A DNA stretch of 64,000 nt from Bacteroidota bacterium (lineage in GTDB: Bacteria > Bacteroidota > Bacteroidia > AKYH767-A > OLB10): positions 62,001 through 126,000 of the forward strand of contig JADKFA010000001.1 of NCBI GenBank assembly GCA_016717725.1. The letters run 5' to 3'. Under the pieces are notes generated by a model. That model had not been told where the DNA came from. It did no database searches and saw only the letters and a program-made list of their open reading frames with translations. Positions 43,807 to 52,198 of the stretch are shown here, piece after piece; within the stretch, counting starts at the first letter, position 1, and the number at the start of each line of letters is the position of its first letter. The position numbers were made by a program, and so were the translations under genes.

Positions 43807-44382
43807 ATGAAAAAAAACATTGCTTCCATTTTCGTCATGGGTATTTCTATAGCATCCTTGACGCTTCTCAACAGTTGCGGTTCAAAAACTGAAGAGAGTA
43901 CTACAACTCCGAGCACTGAAGAGACTACCGACCTGGGTGGACAGTCTGCCGTAAAGGATGATGACTCACAAAAGGACATTGTTAAAGTAGCATCTGAAAG
44001 TGCAGATCACACTACTTTAGTTGCCGCTATAAAAGCCGCTGAATATGTGGATGTGCTTAGCAACGCAGGTCCGTTTACCGTATTTGCCCCTACTAATGAT
44101 GCATTCAACAAATTGCCTGAAGGCACCGTTGAAACATTAGTAAAACCTGAAAACAAAGATAAACTTCGTGATATTTTAGAATATCATGTAGCGGTAGCCG
44201 TGTATAAAACAGATATGTTTAAAGACGGACAAATAATTAACATGGCGAATTTAGGAAACGTAAAAATCACCATTAAGAACGGGGAAATATTCATCAATGA
44301 AAATGCAAAAATCATTGGTACCGTTCTCTCCTCCAATGGAATTATACATGTTGTTGACAACGTACTATTAGAAAAGAAATAA
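43807..44382 (+). CDS. Fasciclin (FAS1) domain lipoprotein
   Basis: Lipoprotein of 191 residues. The lipobox LNSC gives Cys24, followed by a Thr/Glu/Ser-rich linker and one FAS1 domain with ASESADHTTLVAAIKAAEYVDVLSNAGPFTVFAPTNDAFNKLPEGTVETL (the two FAS1 signatures) and NGIIHVVDNVLL at the end. Fasciclin genes recur inside Bacteroidetes nos clusters, but their function there is unknown. It sits between nosD and nosF with 26-nt and 2-nt gaps, so it is part of the operon. Confidence 0.92.
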   Translation: MKKNIASIFVMGISIASLTLLNSCGSKTEESTTTPSTEETTDLGGQSAVKDDDSQKDIVKVASESADHTTLVAAIKAAEYVDVLSNAGPFTVFAPTNDAFNKLPEGTVETLVKPENKDKLRDILEYHVAVAVYKTDMFKDGQIINMANLGNVKITIKNGEIFINENAKIIGTVLSSNGIIHVVDNVLLEKK

Positions 44383-44384
44383 TT

Positions 44385-45104
44385 TTGATTGCATTTAAAA
44401 ATATTAGTAAATCGTTTGGCAAAACAAAAATTCTAGACCAACTAAATCTAGAGCTTTTGAAAGGGCAATCCATTGCGCTTATTGGTCCAAATGGGTCTGG
44501 AAAAACAACATTAATTAAATGTTTATTAGGATTAGTAGTTCCTACTTCGGGCGAAATACAAATTGACGGAGTAGATACGATTGGCACTTGGTTGCATCGC
44601 AGTAATATTGGATACATGCCTCAAATAGGACGGTATCCAGACAACATTACTGTGATGCAACTTTTTGAAATGATTAAAGAAGTTCGAAAAGATACATACA
44701 CAAAGTTGGATGAAGAGTTACTTCATTCATTTGATATTTTCAAATTTGAAAATAAAACCATGCGCTCATTGAGCGGAGGAATGCGACAAAAAGTGAGCGC
44801 CTGCTTGGCATTTATGTTTGATCCAGAAATATTAATTCTAGACGAACCCACCGCAGGATTGGATCCCATCTCCTCAGAAATACTGAAAGAGAAATTAAAA
44901 AAGGAATTAAACAAAGGGAAACTTGTTCTCATCACTTCCCATATTTTAAGTGATCTGGAGGAACTAACTGATAAAATTATTTATCTCAATGAGGGTAAAA
45001 TAGTTTTCTTCAAAAAAGTAGAAGAACTAAAATCTGAAACAGGGTCCATAAATTTATCAAAAACAATTGCGCGAATAATGGAGATGCAAAACAACCTTTC
45101 TTAG
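44385..45104 (+). CDS. nosF: NosF ABC transporter ATP-binding protein
   Basis: ABC ATPase of 239 residues with Walker A GPNGSGKTTL, the signature LSGGMRQKV, Walker B ILILDEPTAGLDP and an H-loop in LITSHILSDLEEL. It powers delivery of sulfur or another factor for CuZ assembly together with NosY and NosD. The start is a TTG (44385), two bases after the fasciclin stop. Confidence 0.93.
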   Translation: MIAFKNISKSFGKTKILDQLNLELLKGQSIALIGPNGSGKTTLIKCLLGLVVPTSGEIQIDGVDTIGTWLHRSNIGYMPQIGRYPDNITVMQLFEMIKEVRKDTYTKLDEELLHSFDIFKFENKTMRSLSGGMRQKVSACLAFMFDPEILILDEPTAGLDPISSEILKEKLKKELNKGKLVLITSHILSDLEELTDKIIYLNEGKIVFFKKVEELKSETGSINLSKTIARIMEMQNNLS

Positions 45105-45111
45105 AATATCA

Positions 45112-46101
45112 ATGATGGAAATGCGTAAATTTGATAATAAGTTGGGGAATCGACATAGGAATCAGATAGAAGGTTCAGGAACTTTCGCATCCGCAATTTT
45201 ATTAAAACATGAAGATCCGTCTACCATTAAAATGAGAACTTCAACCAAGAAATATTTACTCCTTCGTTTACTAAAATATGTTTTGCTCGATATTTTAAAG
45301 AATAGAATGGTTCTTTTTTACACACTCTTTCTATTAGCTACGTCCTTAGGATTATTTAGCATGAGTGGTGATCCCACGAAAGGAATTGCAAGTCTACTTA
45401 ATATAGTTCTCCTCGTTAGTCCGTTATTAAGTTTAATTTTTTCTACAATCTACTTTTACAATTCTTATGAGTTCATCGAGCTGTTGTCAGCTCAACCCAT
45501 CCAAAGAAAAACTATTCTATACAGTCAATATTGGGGGCTTTGTATTTCACTAATTGTAGCGCTGGTTATTGGACTTGGAATTCCACTATTAATTTTTGCT
45601 CCAGGGAAAGCTGCCCTTTCACTTCTTATCGTTTCTTGCGGACTCACCATGGCATTTGTTTCTTTAGCTTTACTTGCGGCGCTTCTCACAAGAGACAAAG
45701 CCAGAGGAATTGGATTATCGCTACTTCTTTGGTTTTATTTTACGTTCATCTACGATGCTTTGATGCTGATGATCATGTTTGCCTACATTGATTATCCGAT
45801 GGAAACACTTACGCTTACTATGATCTCTTTAAATCCGATTGATTTAGCAAGAGTAATTGTATTATTGCAACTAGATGTATCCGCATTGATGGGATATACA
45901 GGAGCCATGCTTCAAGATCTTTTTAGCAGTGGTAAAGGAGTTCTTTTAGCAAGCGGAGTGATGTTGATTTGGATATTAGCTCCTCTTAGATTAGCCATTA
46001 AACTTTTTAATAAAAGAGATTTATGGAAAAAAATCCCTGAAGATGATAAGCACCTTCAGGGATTTTATTTTTTCTATCAAAAACAATTTTCATTGAATTG
46101 A
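45112..46101 (+). CDS. nosY: NosY ABC transporter permease
   Basis: Inner-membrane permease of 329 residues (or about 289 from Met41 at 45232, MRTSTKKYLLL, where similarity probably begins). Six helices are visible: VLFYTLFLLATSLGLF, VLLVSPLLSLIFSTIYFY, a segment with LSAQPIQRKTILYSQYWGLCISL, LLIVSCGLTMAFVSLALLAALL, SLLLWFYFTFIYDALMLMIMF and a last one with LLASGVMLIWILAPLRLAI. The final 24 codons run through the terminator hairpin at 46028-46072, so the extreme C-terminus (IPEDDKHLQGFYFF) is dictated by the terminator. Confidence 0.88.
   Translation: MMEMRKFDNKLGNRHRNQIEGSGTFASAILLKHEDPSTIKMRTSTKKYLLLRLLKYVLLDILKNRMVLFYTLFLLATSLGLFSMSGDPTKGIASLLNIVLLVSPLLSLIFSTIYFYNSYEFIELLSAQPIQRKTILYSQYWGLCISLIVALVIGLGIPLLIFAPGKAALSLLIVSCGLTMAFVSLALLAALLTRDKARGIGLSLLLWFYFTFIYDALMLMIMFAYIDYPMETLTLTMISLNPIDLARVIVLLQLDVSALMGYTGAMLQDLFSSGKGVLLASGVMLIWILAPLRLAIKLFNKRDLWKKIPEDDKHLQGFYFFYQKQFSLN
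46028..46072. terminator. Bidirectional terminator overlapping the nosY 3' end
   Basis: AAAATCCCTGAAG (46030-46042) pairs with CTTCAGGGATTTT (46054-46066), loop of 11. On the plus strand it continues TTTATTTTTT; on the minus strand it continues into a T7 run. It serves both convergent genes nosY and dsbD. The stop codon of nosY is 35 nt past the stem. Confidence 0.85.
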
Positions 46102-46115
46102 TATTTCAAGATTTT

Positions 46116-48170
46116 TTATCTCCCTTTAAATCTACATTTACCTTCTTCTAAATACTTTTTATAAGTATCTGCATCCGGTGTATATCCAACAGGTTTTGCT
46201 AGTAACTTACCTTGATGATCGAGAAGTACATAATAGGGTTGCGAATTCGTTTGATAAATTCGACTCTGCATTTCGCTCCATTTATTTCCGGTTGTCTTCA
46301 CTTTCTTATTTGTATAGGTGCTTACAAACTTTTTCGTCTCTGGCAATTCCGTTTTATCATCCACGTAAAGTGAAATTAATACATAATCTTCTGAAATTAC
46401 TTTTAAGACGGCGGGTTGTGACCACACATTGTCTTCCATCTTACGGCAATTCACACAACTCCATCCCGTGAAATCTATCATCACGGGCTTACCCACTTGT
46501 TGCGCATAGGCCATCCCTTCCTCGTAATCGTGAAAGCAATTTAAATTATGCGGACATGTTCCTGCATGACTGCCACCTGCACTTGCTTCTGAGTCGGTGT
46601 TGGTCCACTCCTTGTAAAAATCGGGAGGTGGAAATCCGCTGATCGCTCTCAACGGTGCACCCCATAAACCTGGAATAAGATATACGGTAAATGACAATGT
46701 AATAATGGCTACAATCAATCGACCTGTACCTAAATGATGCATGTCGCTATCATGAGAAAATTTCAATTTTCCTAAAAGATATAAACCCATCAAGCCAAAA
46801 ATAACAATCCATATCGCGATAAACACTTCACGTTTTAACAATCCCCAATGGTATGCCAAATCTACGTTCGATAAAAATTTCATTGCCAATGCTAACTCTA
46901 AAAATCCCAATACCACTTTCACCGAATTCAACCATCCACCCGATTTAGGAAGTGTATTGAGCCAACCTGGAAAAGCAGCAAACAATCCGAAGGGCAATGC
47001 CAATGCTAGTGCAAAGCCAGTCATTCCCATGATAGGTCCGAGGTAAGACGAGCCTCGGGCTGCTTCCACCAACAAAGTGCCGATGATAGGTCCAGTACAG
47101 GAGAAAGAAACCAAGCTTAATGTAAATGCCATAAAGAAAATTCCAACTAAGCCGCCTTTATCAGAAGCTTGATCTGCTTTATTGACCCATGATGATGGCA
47201 ATGTAATTTCGAATGCACCGAAGAATGATAAAGCAAAAATGAAAAAGATAACAAAGAACAACATATTAAAAAACACATTACTTGCCATCGCATTCAGCGC
47301 ATCGGAACCAAGCGTAACCGTGACTAAAAACCCAAGGATCACATAAATTAAAATTATGGATGTAGAATAAATAATTGCATTTGCTATTCCTTTTTGACGT
47401 GTTGGACTTCTCTTCGTAAAAAAACTTACGGTAAGTGGTATCATAGGAAATACGCATGGAGTGAGCAAGGCTAGTAAACCGCCAAGCATTCCAGCAATAA
47501 AAATTCCCCAATATGATTTATCATCTTCCACAATAATTCCATCACCACAACCTGCTTCCAAATGAGAAGCGTCGCTACTGGGTTCAGGAATACGACCATT
47601 CGCCAATTTTTCATCAACAGGAATTGTAGTCGTCACTTCCGCTGATGAGTCAACTGGAAGAGGATTACTCGCTTCCACATCCACAACAGGAGTTACTTCT
47701 TCAACCTTATTTCCTTTAATAGAAAGCGAAAAAGAAGTATCGGCATAAACACAAGCTTTATCATCACAAATCTGATACTCGATATTTCCTTCGACCTTAA
47801 AACTATTTTGATTATTCAATTTAATTTTCTGTGTGAAAACCGGAGTTCCGCTAAACGACCAAACATCCACTTCAAAAACATCGTCAAAATCAACATGTGG
47901 TTTTCCTTCAGCCGTTTTACCTACAAGTGTAAAATTTTTACTTTTCTCAAAACTGATCACCGTTGGAGAAGGTCCACCCGGAGGTGTGTTTTGCGAATAG
48001 ATATGAAAACCTTTCGGCACATTTGCTTTAATGGTAACGATGGCTTCATCCGTTTTCTGTTCGATGGAGAAATTCCATTTTACACTATTCTGAATTTGAG
48101 CACTTGCGGTTAAGAAGTTAACCAGAAAAAATAGGAAGATGAGTGGGGAATATAATTTACTACTTTTCAT
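46116..48170 (-). CDS. dsbD: Thiol:disulfide interchange protein DsbD
   Basis: Three-domain electron conduit from cytoplasmic thioredoxin to periplasmic thiols, about 684 residues. The signal peptide ends TASA. DsbD-alpha carries CDDKAC. The central eight-helix domain has TPCVFPMIPLTVSFFTKRS and SFSCTGPIIGTLLVEA, each with its redox cysteine. DsbD-gamma is a thioredoxin fold with WSCVNCRKMED. I use MKSSKLY at 48170, which gives a proper signal. The convergent nos operon needs reduced copper chaperones and c-type cytochromes, so a functional link is plausible. Confidence 0.93.
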   Translation of the reverse strand: MKSSKLYSPLIFLFFLVNFLTASAQIQNSVKWNFSIEQKTDEAIVTIKANVPKGFHIYSQNTPPGGPSPTVISFEKSKNFTLVGKTAEGKPHVDFDDVFEVDVWSFSGTPVFTQKIKLNNQNSFKVEGNIEYQICDDKACVYADTSFSLSIKGNKVEEVTPVVDVEASNPLPVDSSAEVTTTIPVDEKLANGRIPEPSSDASHLEAGCGDGIIVEDDKSYWGIFIAGMLGGLLALLTPCVFPMIPLTVSFFTKRSPTRQKGIANAIIYSTSIILIYVILGFLVTVTLGSDALNAMASNVFFNMLFFVIFFIFALSFFGAFEITLPSSWVNKADQASDKGGLVGIFFMAFTLSLVSFSCTGPIIGTLLVEAARGSSYLGPIMGMTGFALALALPFGLFAAFPGWLNTLPKSGGWLNSVKVVLGFLELALAMKFLSNVDLAYHWGLLKREVFIAIWIVIFGLMGLYLLGKLKFSHDSDMHHLGTGRLIVAIITLSFTVYLIPGLWGAPLRAISGFPPPDFYKEWTNTDSEASAGGSHAGTCPHNLNCFHDYEEGMAYAQQVGKPVMIDFTGWSCVNCRKMEDNVWSQPAVLKVISEDYVLISLYVDDKTELPETKKFVSTYTNKKVKTTGNKWSEMQSRIYQTNSQPYYVLLDHQGKLLAKPVGYTPDADTYKKYLEEGKCRFKGR

Positions 48171-48251
48171 ACAGTTCAATAAATCGATAGGAGTCTCAAA
48201 GATAAGGAAAGGAGTTAAACGGAATAGATCGTTTTTATTGCTCTAAAACGT

Positions 48252-48872
48252 TCATTTTGAACTGTCTTTAATATAGAAATAGGATACTTTCTCTTCCACA
48301 TCATCAAATGTTACGGGGTCTTTATCCCAAAAAGTATAGAAATAACTCACGAGAGCGAAGTCGCCCGAGCATCCGGCAGTATGCATAAAAAGAGCGCCCA
48401 TCCAAATAAAAAACTGAGAAGCAGGTGCTAAAAAAATGACTAGAATTAACGCAGAATTTATGACCACAAACGGAGCCAATGCAATAAACATAAAGGGCAC
48501 TTTATACGTAACAAATTTATCGGCCATTGCATAAAAAATAAATTTTTTCCAAACCGCTTTATAACTTACTTTGTTTGCACCCGCACATCGATACACAAAC
48601 CCATGTATTAATTCATGAATGGGAACTAATAAAAAAAAGAGCGCAATGCCAAGCGAGAACTCTGATACATGTTTCATAAAAGCTCCTGAGTTTATTAAAC
48701 TATAGACCGAAATCACAAGCAATGAAAGTGAAAAAATTCCATAGAACATCATCACTAGATTTCTTCTAAAAAAATAAGGTTTGATGAAATCAGCTATTTC
48801 GGTATGGGTTAAGGTAGATTGAAGGGTGTAGCCTTCGGTTTCCAGTTGGTGGTGATTTAAGGAATTGCTCAT
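48252..48872 (-). CDS. DUF3267 membrane zincin-like protein
   Basis: Membrane protein of about 206 residues with four to five helices and an HELIH motif in PIHELIHGFVYRCAG, the putative zinc-peptidase site of the DUF3267 family. The helices are near 35-60, 70-90, 120-150 and 160-185. The substrate is unknown. Start chosen at ATG 48872 (MSNSLNHHQ); an earlier ATG at 48887 adds five residues only. Confidence 0.82.
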   Translation of the reverse strand: MSNSLNHHQLETEGYTLQSTLTHTEIADFIKPYFFRRNLVMMFYGIFSLSLLVISVYSLINSGAFMKHVSEFSLGIALFFLLVPIHELIHGFVYRCAGANKVSYKAVWKKFIFYAMADKFVTYKVPFMFIALAPFVVINSALILVIFLAPASQFFIWMGALFMHTAGCSGDFALVSYFYTFWDKDPVTFDDVEEKVSYFYIKDSSK

Positions 48873-48982
48873 AGTTAGAAATAACAATCATGAAATTTAA
48901 TAGTTTCAAAACTAATAATGTTTTGAAGCAAACAAAAATAACTCATATATTTTTTATCTTCGTCTGACTAAAATCAAAAGCA

Positions 48983-49519
48983 ATGGATGTTCAAGACCCC
49001 CGCTACCCTATCGGCAAATATTTGCCTCAGGCAGACTTTACAAAAGAAGTGATGGAAAACTGGCTAGCCATCATTGCTGCACTGCCGACACAATTAGACT
49101 TGGCTATTAAAAATCTGAATGATGATCAGCTCGATACTCCCTATCGTGATGGTGGCTGGACTGTTCGACAGGTGGTACATCATGTTGCCGATAGTCATAT
49201 GAACGCCTATATTCGATTTAAACTCGCATTAACAGAAGAGAATCCCACTATTAAACCTTATCAAGAAGAACGTTGGGCAGAACTCGCCGATTCAAAATAT
49301 GGAACTCTGGAAGATTCACTTATGTTGTTAAAAGTACTACATAGTAAATGGAGTCATGTAATGCAAAATATGTCGGACGAAGAATGGGATCGTACTTTTA
49401 CGCACCCACAGTACAATCGTGTATCCACCTTGAAATTCAATCTCGGACTCTACGCTTGGCATAGTCAACATCACACGGCGCATATTACGCATTTGCGGAG
49501 TCGTAAAGGATGGATTTAG
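48983..49519 (+). CDS. DinB/YfiT bacillithiol-transferase-like metalloprotein
   Basis: A 178-residue protein of the YfiT/BstA branch of the DinB superfamily. It starts DPRYPIGKYLPQ, as that branch typically does, with GGWTVRQVVHHVADSHMNAYIRFKLALTEE and the C-terminal YAWHSQHHTAHI giving the three metal-binding histidines. BstA enzymes conjugate bacillithiol to electrophiles, and many Bacteroidetes make bacillithiol. A near-consensus TATCTTCG box lies about 25 nt upstream. Confidence 0.88.
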   Translation: MDVQDPRYPIGKYLPQADFTKEVMENWLAIIAALPTQLDLAIKNLNDDQLDTPYRDGGWTVRQVVHHVADSHMNAYIRFKLALTEENPTIKPYQEERWAELADSKYGTLEDSLMLLKVLHSKWSHVMQNMSDEEWDRTFTHPQYNRVSTLKFNLGLYAWHSQHHTAHITHLRSRKGWI

Positions 49520-49571
49520 GTTTGATAGTGTTTGTTGGAGGGATATAGTTTTTTGCTTCGGATGTTGTAGG

Positions 49572-49670
49572 ATGCTCGATGCTCGATGCTCGTCCCGATA
49601 GCTATCGGGACTCGATGCTCGATACTCGATATTGGTCGCGAAGCCTCGCAACTGGATGCTGGATTGCAAA
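49572..49670. repeat. Heptamer-flanked palindromes, both core types
   Basis: Three ATGCTCG heptamers (49572-49592) run into the 18-bp palindrome TCCCGATAGCTATCGGGA (49593-49610), followed by CTCGATG / CTCGATA heptamers. Then comes a TCGCGAAGCCTCGCAA core (about 49637-49652) and TGGATGC / TGGATTG heptamers. The architecture equals that at 1211 and 55494, but with another heptamer sequence. Confidence 0.8.
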
Positions 49671-49700
49671 TTATAGGCTTCAAGATACTAATTGTTAGCT

Positions 49701-49872
49701 AACCCAGAATGGGTGACATTATTATAACGAAATGCATCTTTCGATCATAAACCCAGAATGGGTGACATTATGGATTTATAATACAAACGAAAATTTATTT
49801 GTTGATTTAAGATTCTATTACCTTCCAAATCTTCGATTACAATTATACCTTTTTATTTCACCCTTTCAGGGT
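49701..49872. repeat. Short-hairpin repeats next to the 35-bp array
   Basis: AACCCAGAATGGGTGACATT occurs twice (49701-49720 and 49750-49769), and CACCCTTTCAGGGT lies at 49859-49872. Each contains a 4-5 bp stem with a 3-5 nt loop (ACCC-AGAAT-GGGT; ACCCT-TTC-AGGGT). A short open frame across this area is built of repeats and is not credible as a gene. Confidence 0.6.
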
Positions 49873-49900
49873 TTCTATCTGATGATTCTTGACTTTTCTA

Positions 49901-51116
49901 TAATAATTTCATCCCTACGGGATTATAGAGCGATTCAATTAATTTCATTCTTCTGGATTAAGAGCAGGTTTAATTAATTTCATCCTTCGGGATTATAGAG
50001 CGATTCAATTAATTTCATTCTTCTGGATTAAGAGCAGGTTTAATTAATTTCATCCTTCGGGATTATAGAGTGATTCAATTAATTTCATCCTTCGGGATTA
50101 TAGAGCGATGCAATTAATTTCATTCTTCTGGATTAAGAGCAGGTTTAATTAATTTCATCCTTCGGGATTATAGAGCGATTCAATTAATTTCATTCTTCTG
50201 GATTAAGAGCAGGTTTAATTAATTTCATCCTTCGGGATTATAGAGTGATTCAATTAATTTCATTCTTCTGGATTAAGAGCAGGTTTAATTAATTTCATCC
50301 TTCGGGATTATAGAGTGATTCAATTAATTTCATCCTTCTGGATTAAGAGCAGGTTTAATTAATTTCATCCTGCGGGATTATAGAGTGATTCAATTAATTT
50401 CATTCTTCGGGATTATAGAGCGATTCAATTAATTTCATCCTTCTGGATTAAAAGCAGGTTTAATTAATTTCATCCTTCGGGATTAAAAGCAGGTTTAATT
50501 AATTTCATCCTTCGGGATTAAAAGCAGGTTTAATTAATTTCATCCTTCGGGATTAAAAGCAGGTTTAATTAATTTCATCCTTCGGGATTATAGAGCGATT
50601 CAATTAATTTCATCCTTCGGGATTAAGAACAGGTTCAATTAATTTCATCCTTCGGGATTATAGATTGATTCAATTAATTTCATTCTTCGGGATTATAGAG
50701 CGATTCAATTAATTTCATCCTTCGGGATTAAAAGCAGGTTTAATTAATTTCATCCTTCGGGATTATAGAGTGATTCAATTAATTTCATTCTTCGGGATTA
50801 AAAGCAGGTTTAATTAATTTCATCCTTCGGGATTAAAAGCAGGTTTAATTAATTTCATCCTTCGGGATTAAAAGCAGGTTTAATTAATTTCATCCTACGG
50901 GATTATAGAGCGATTCAATTAATTTCATCCTTCGGGATTAAAAGCAGGTTTAATTAATTTCATCCTTCGGGATAATAGAGCGATTCAATTAATTTCATTC
51001 TTCGGGATTAAAGCAGGTTTAATTAATTTCATCCTTCGGGATTATAGAGCGATTCAATTAATTTCATCCTTCGGGATTAAAAGCAGGTTTAATTAATTTC
51101 ATTACTTAGGGATTAT
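49901..51116. repeat. Tandem array, 34 units of 35 bp plus a degenerate one
   Basis: Unit 1 is 36 bp, unit 32 is 34 bp and all others are 35 bp. Each unit is a conserved half, AATTAATTTCATCCTTCGGG followed by ATTA, plus one of two tails: TAGAGYGATTC or RAGCAGGTTT. In the first 13 units the tails mostly alternate, giving a 70-bp higher period, and the variant ATTCTTCTGGAT goes with the second tail. The core can fold as ATCC-TTCG-GGAT. The last unit (from 51091) is degraded and ends just before the heme A synthase gene. It is not CRISPR. Confidence 0.95.
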
Positions 51117-51131
51117 TCATGCGAACATTTC

Positions 51132-52187
51132 TTACTCATACCGCAATCGATGAATCAAATAGATTAACGCGGCGAAGAGGAAGAAAGCAAATGCCTGGTG
51201 CAGCACACCCAACACAATGGGAACACTGAATAAAAGTGTAACTATTCCCAATAAAACTTGACCAAATATGCCCTCCATCAAAATATATACAGCTCGTTTT
51301 TGCGAACGATGTAAGGTGGGCATTTTGAAAATTTTTATCATGAAAACAATTGTAAATATCGTGAGTATGTAGGCTAATCCACGATGTATAAATTGCATAC
51401 TTGCTAAATTATTTATTAAAGAAGAAATTCCATCTTTTTGAAATGAATAGCCTATCGCTTCAGGCACCCAATCGTCGTACATTTTAGGCCATGTATTGTA
51501 AATCAGTCCTGCTTTAGAACCCGCGACAAAAGCACCATAGATAATTTGCAAAGTGAGTAACCCCAATAATATTTTAGCTGCCTTTCTGAACTTCGTTACT
51601 TCTCTACCGTTACCCGCCTTCCGATCGAAGAGCTGAGTAAGTGCTACCCAAAAGATATATCCGAACGTAATGAATGCAAAGGTGAGATGGATCGCCAAGC
51701 GGATATGACTTACACGTACATTTTGAGTAAGTCCGCTCGACACCATATACCATCCTAAAAAGCCTTGCAAGCCTCCCAGCACGAACATAAATAATAATTT
51801 AGGTAACAACTCCACCGTAATCGCTTTCCTCCACAAAAAGTAAATCAACCCAAACAAAAACACAACGCCAATGAGTCGACCAAACAATCGATGTATAAAC
51901 TCCCAGAAATAAATAAATTTAAAATCCGCTAATTCGAAATGTGAATTTTGCTGTTGATATTGCGGAATCTGCTTGTACTTTTCAAATGCCTCTAGCCATT
52001 GCGCTTCGTTTAATGGAGGAATACTTCCGCTAATCACTTTCCATTCGGTGATTGATAATCCAGAACCCGTGAGTCGAGTGATCCCTCCAACTACCACCAT
52101 GCCGAATACTAAAAAACATCCGGTGAAAAGCCACAGCAACACTTGACTTTTATACTTTTCTGAATGAATACTGCTTAATACTTCCAC
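51132..52187 (-). CDS. ctaA: Heme A synthase (COX15/CtaA)
   Basis: Inner-membrane enzyme of 351 residues that oxidises heme O to heme A for cytochrome oxidase. It has eight helices in two similar halves. The heme-ligand His residues lie in FWEFIHRLFGRLIG and SHIRLAIHLTFAFI, and in the second half in MQFIHRGLAYILTI and LGVLHQAFAFFLF. GGITRLTGSGLSITEWKVISGSIPP near residue 35 is the family hallmark. It may form an operon with the aspartate kinase gene 12 nt upstream. Confidence 0.95.
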   Translation of the reverse strand: MEVLSSIHSEKYKSQVLLWLFTGCFLVFGMVVVGGITRLTGSGLSITEWKVISGSIPPLNEAQWLEAFEKYKQIPQYQQQNSHFELADFKFIYFWEFIHRLFGRLIGVVFLFGLIYFLWRKAITVELLPKLLFMFVLGGLQGFLGWYMVSSGLTQNVRVSHIRLAIHLTFAFITFGYIFWVALTQLFDRKAGNGREVTKFRKAAKILLGLLTLQIIYGAFVAGSKAGLIYNTWPKMYDDWVPEAIGYSFQKDGISSLINNLASMQFIHRGLAYILTIFTIVFMIKIFKMPTLHRSQKRAVYILMEGIFGQVLLGIVTLLFSVPIVLGVLHQAFAFFLFAALIYLIHRLRYE

Positions 52188-52198
52188 AACGTATCAAT

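Noticed and set aside
49732..49977. Short open frame as a protein gene
   Set aside because: It lies across the short-hairpin repeats and the first array units, has no recognisable motif, and its sequence is explained by the repeats.
49901..51116. CRISPR array
   Set aside because: The repeat unit is 35 bp with only two alternating tails of 11 nt, no unique spacers of normal size, and no cas genes nearby. It is a tandem repeat.
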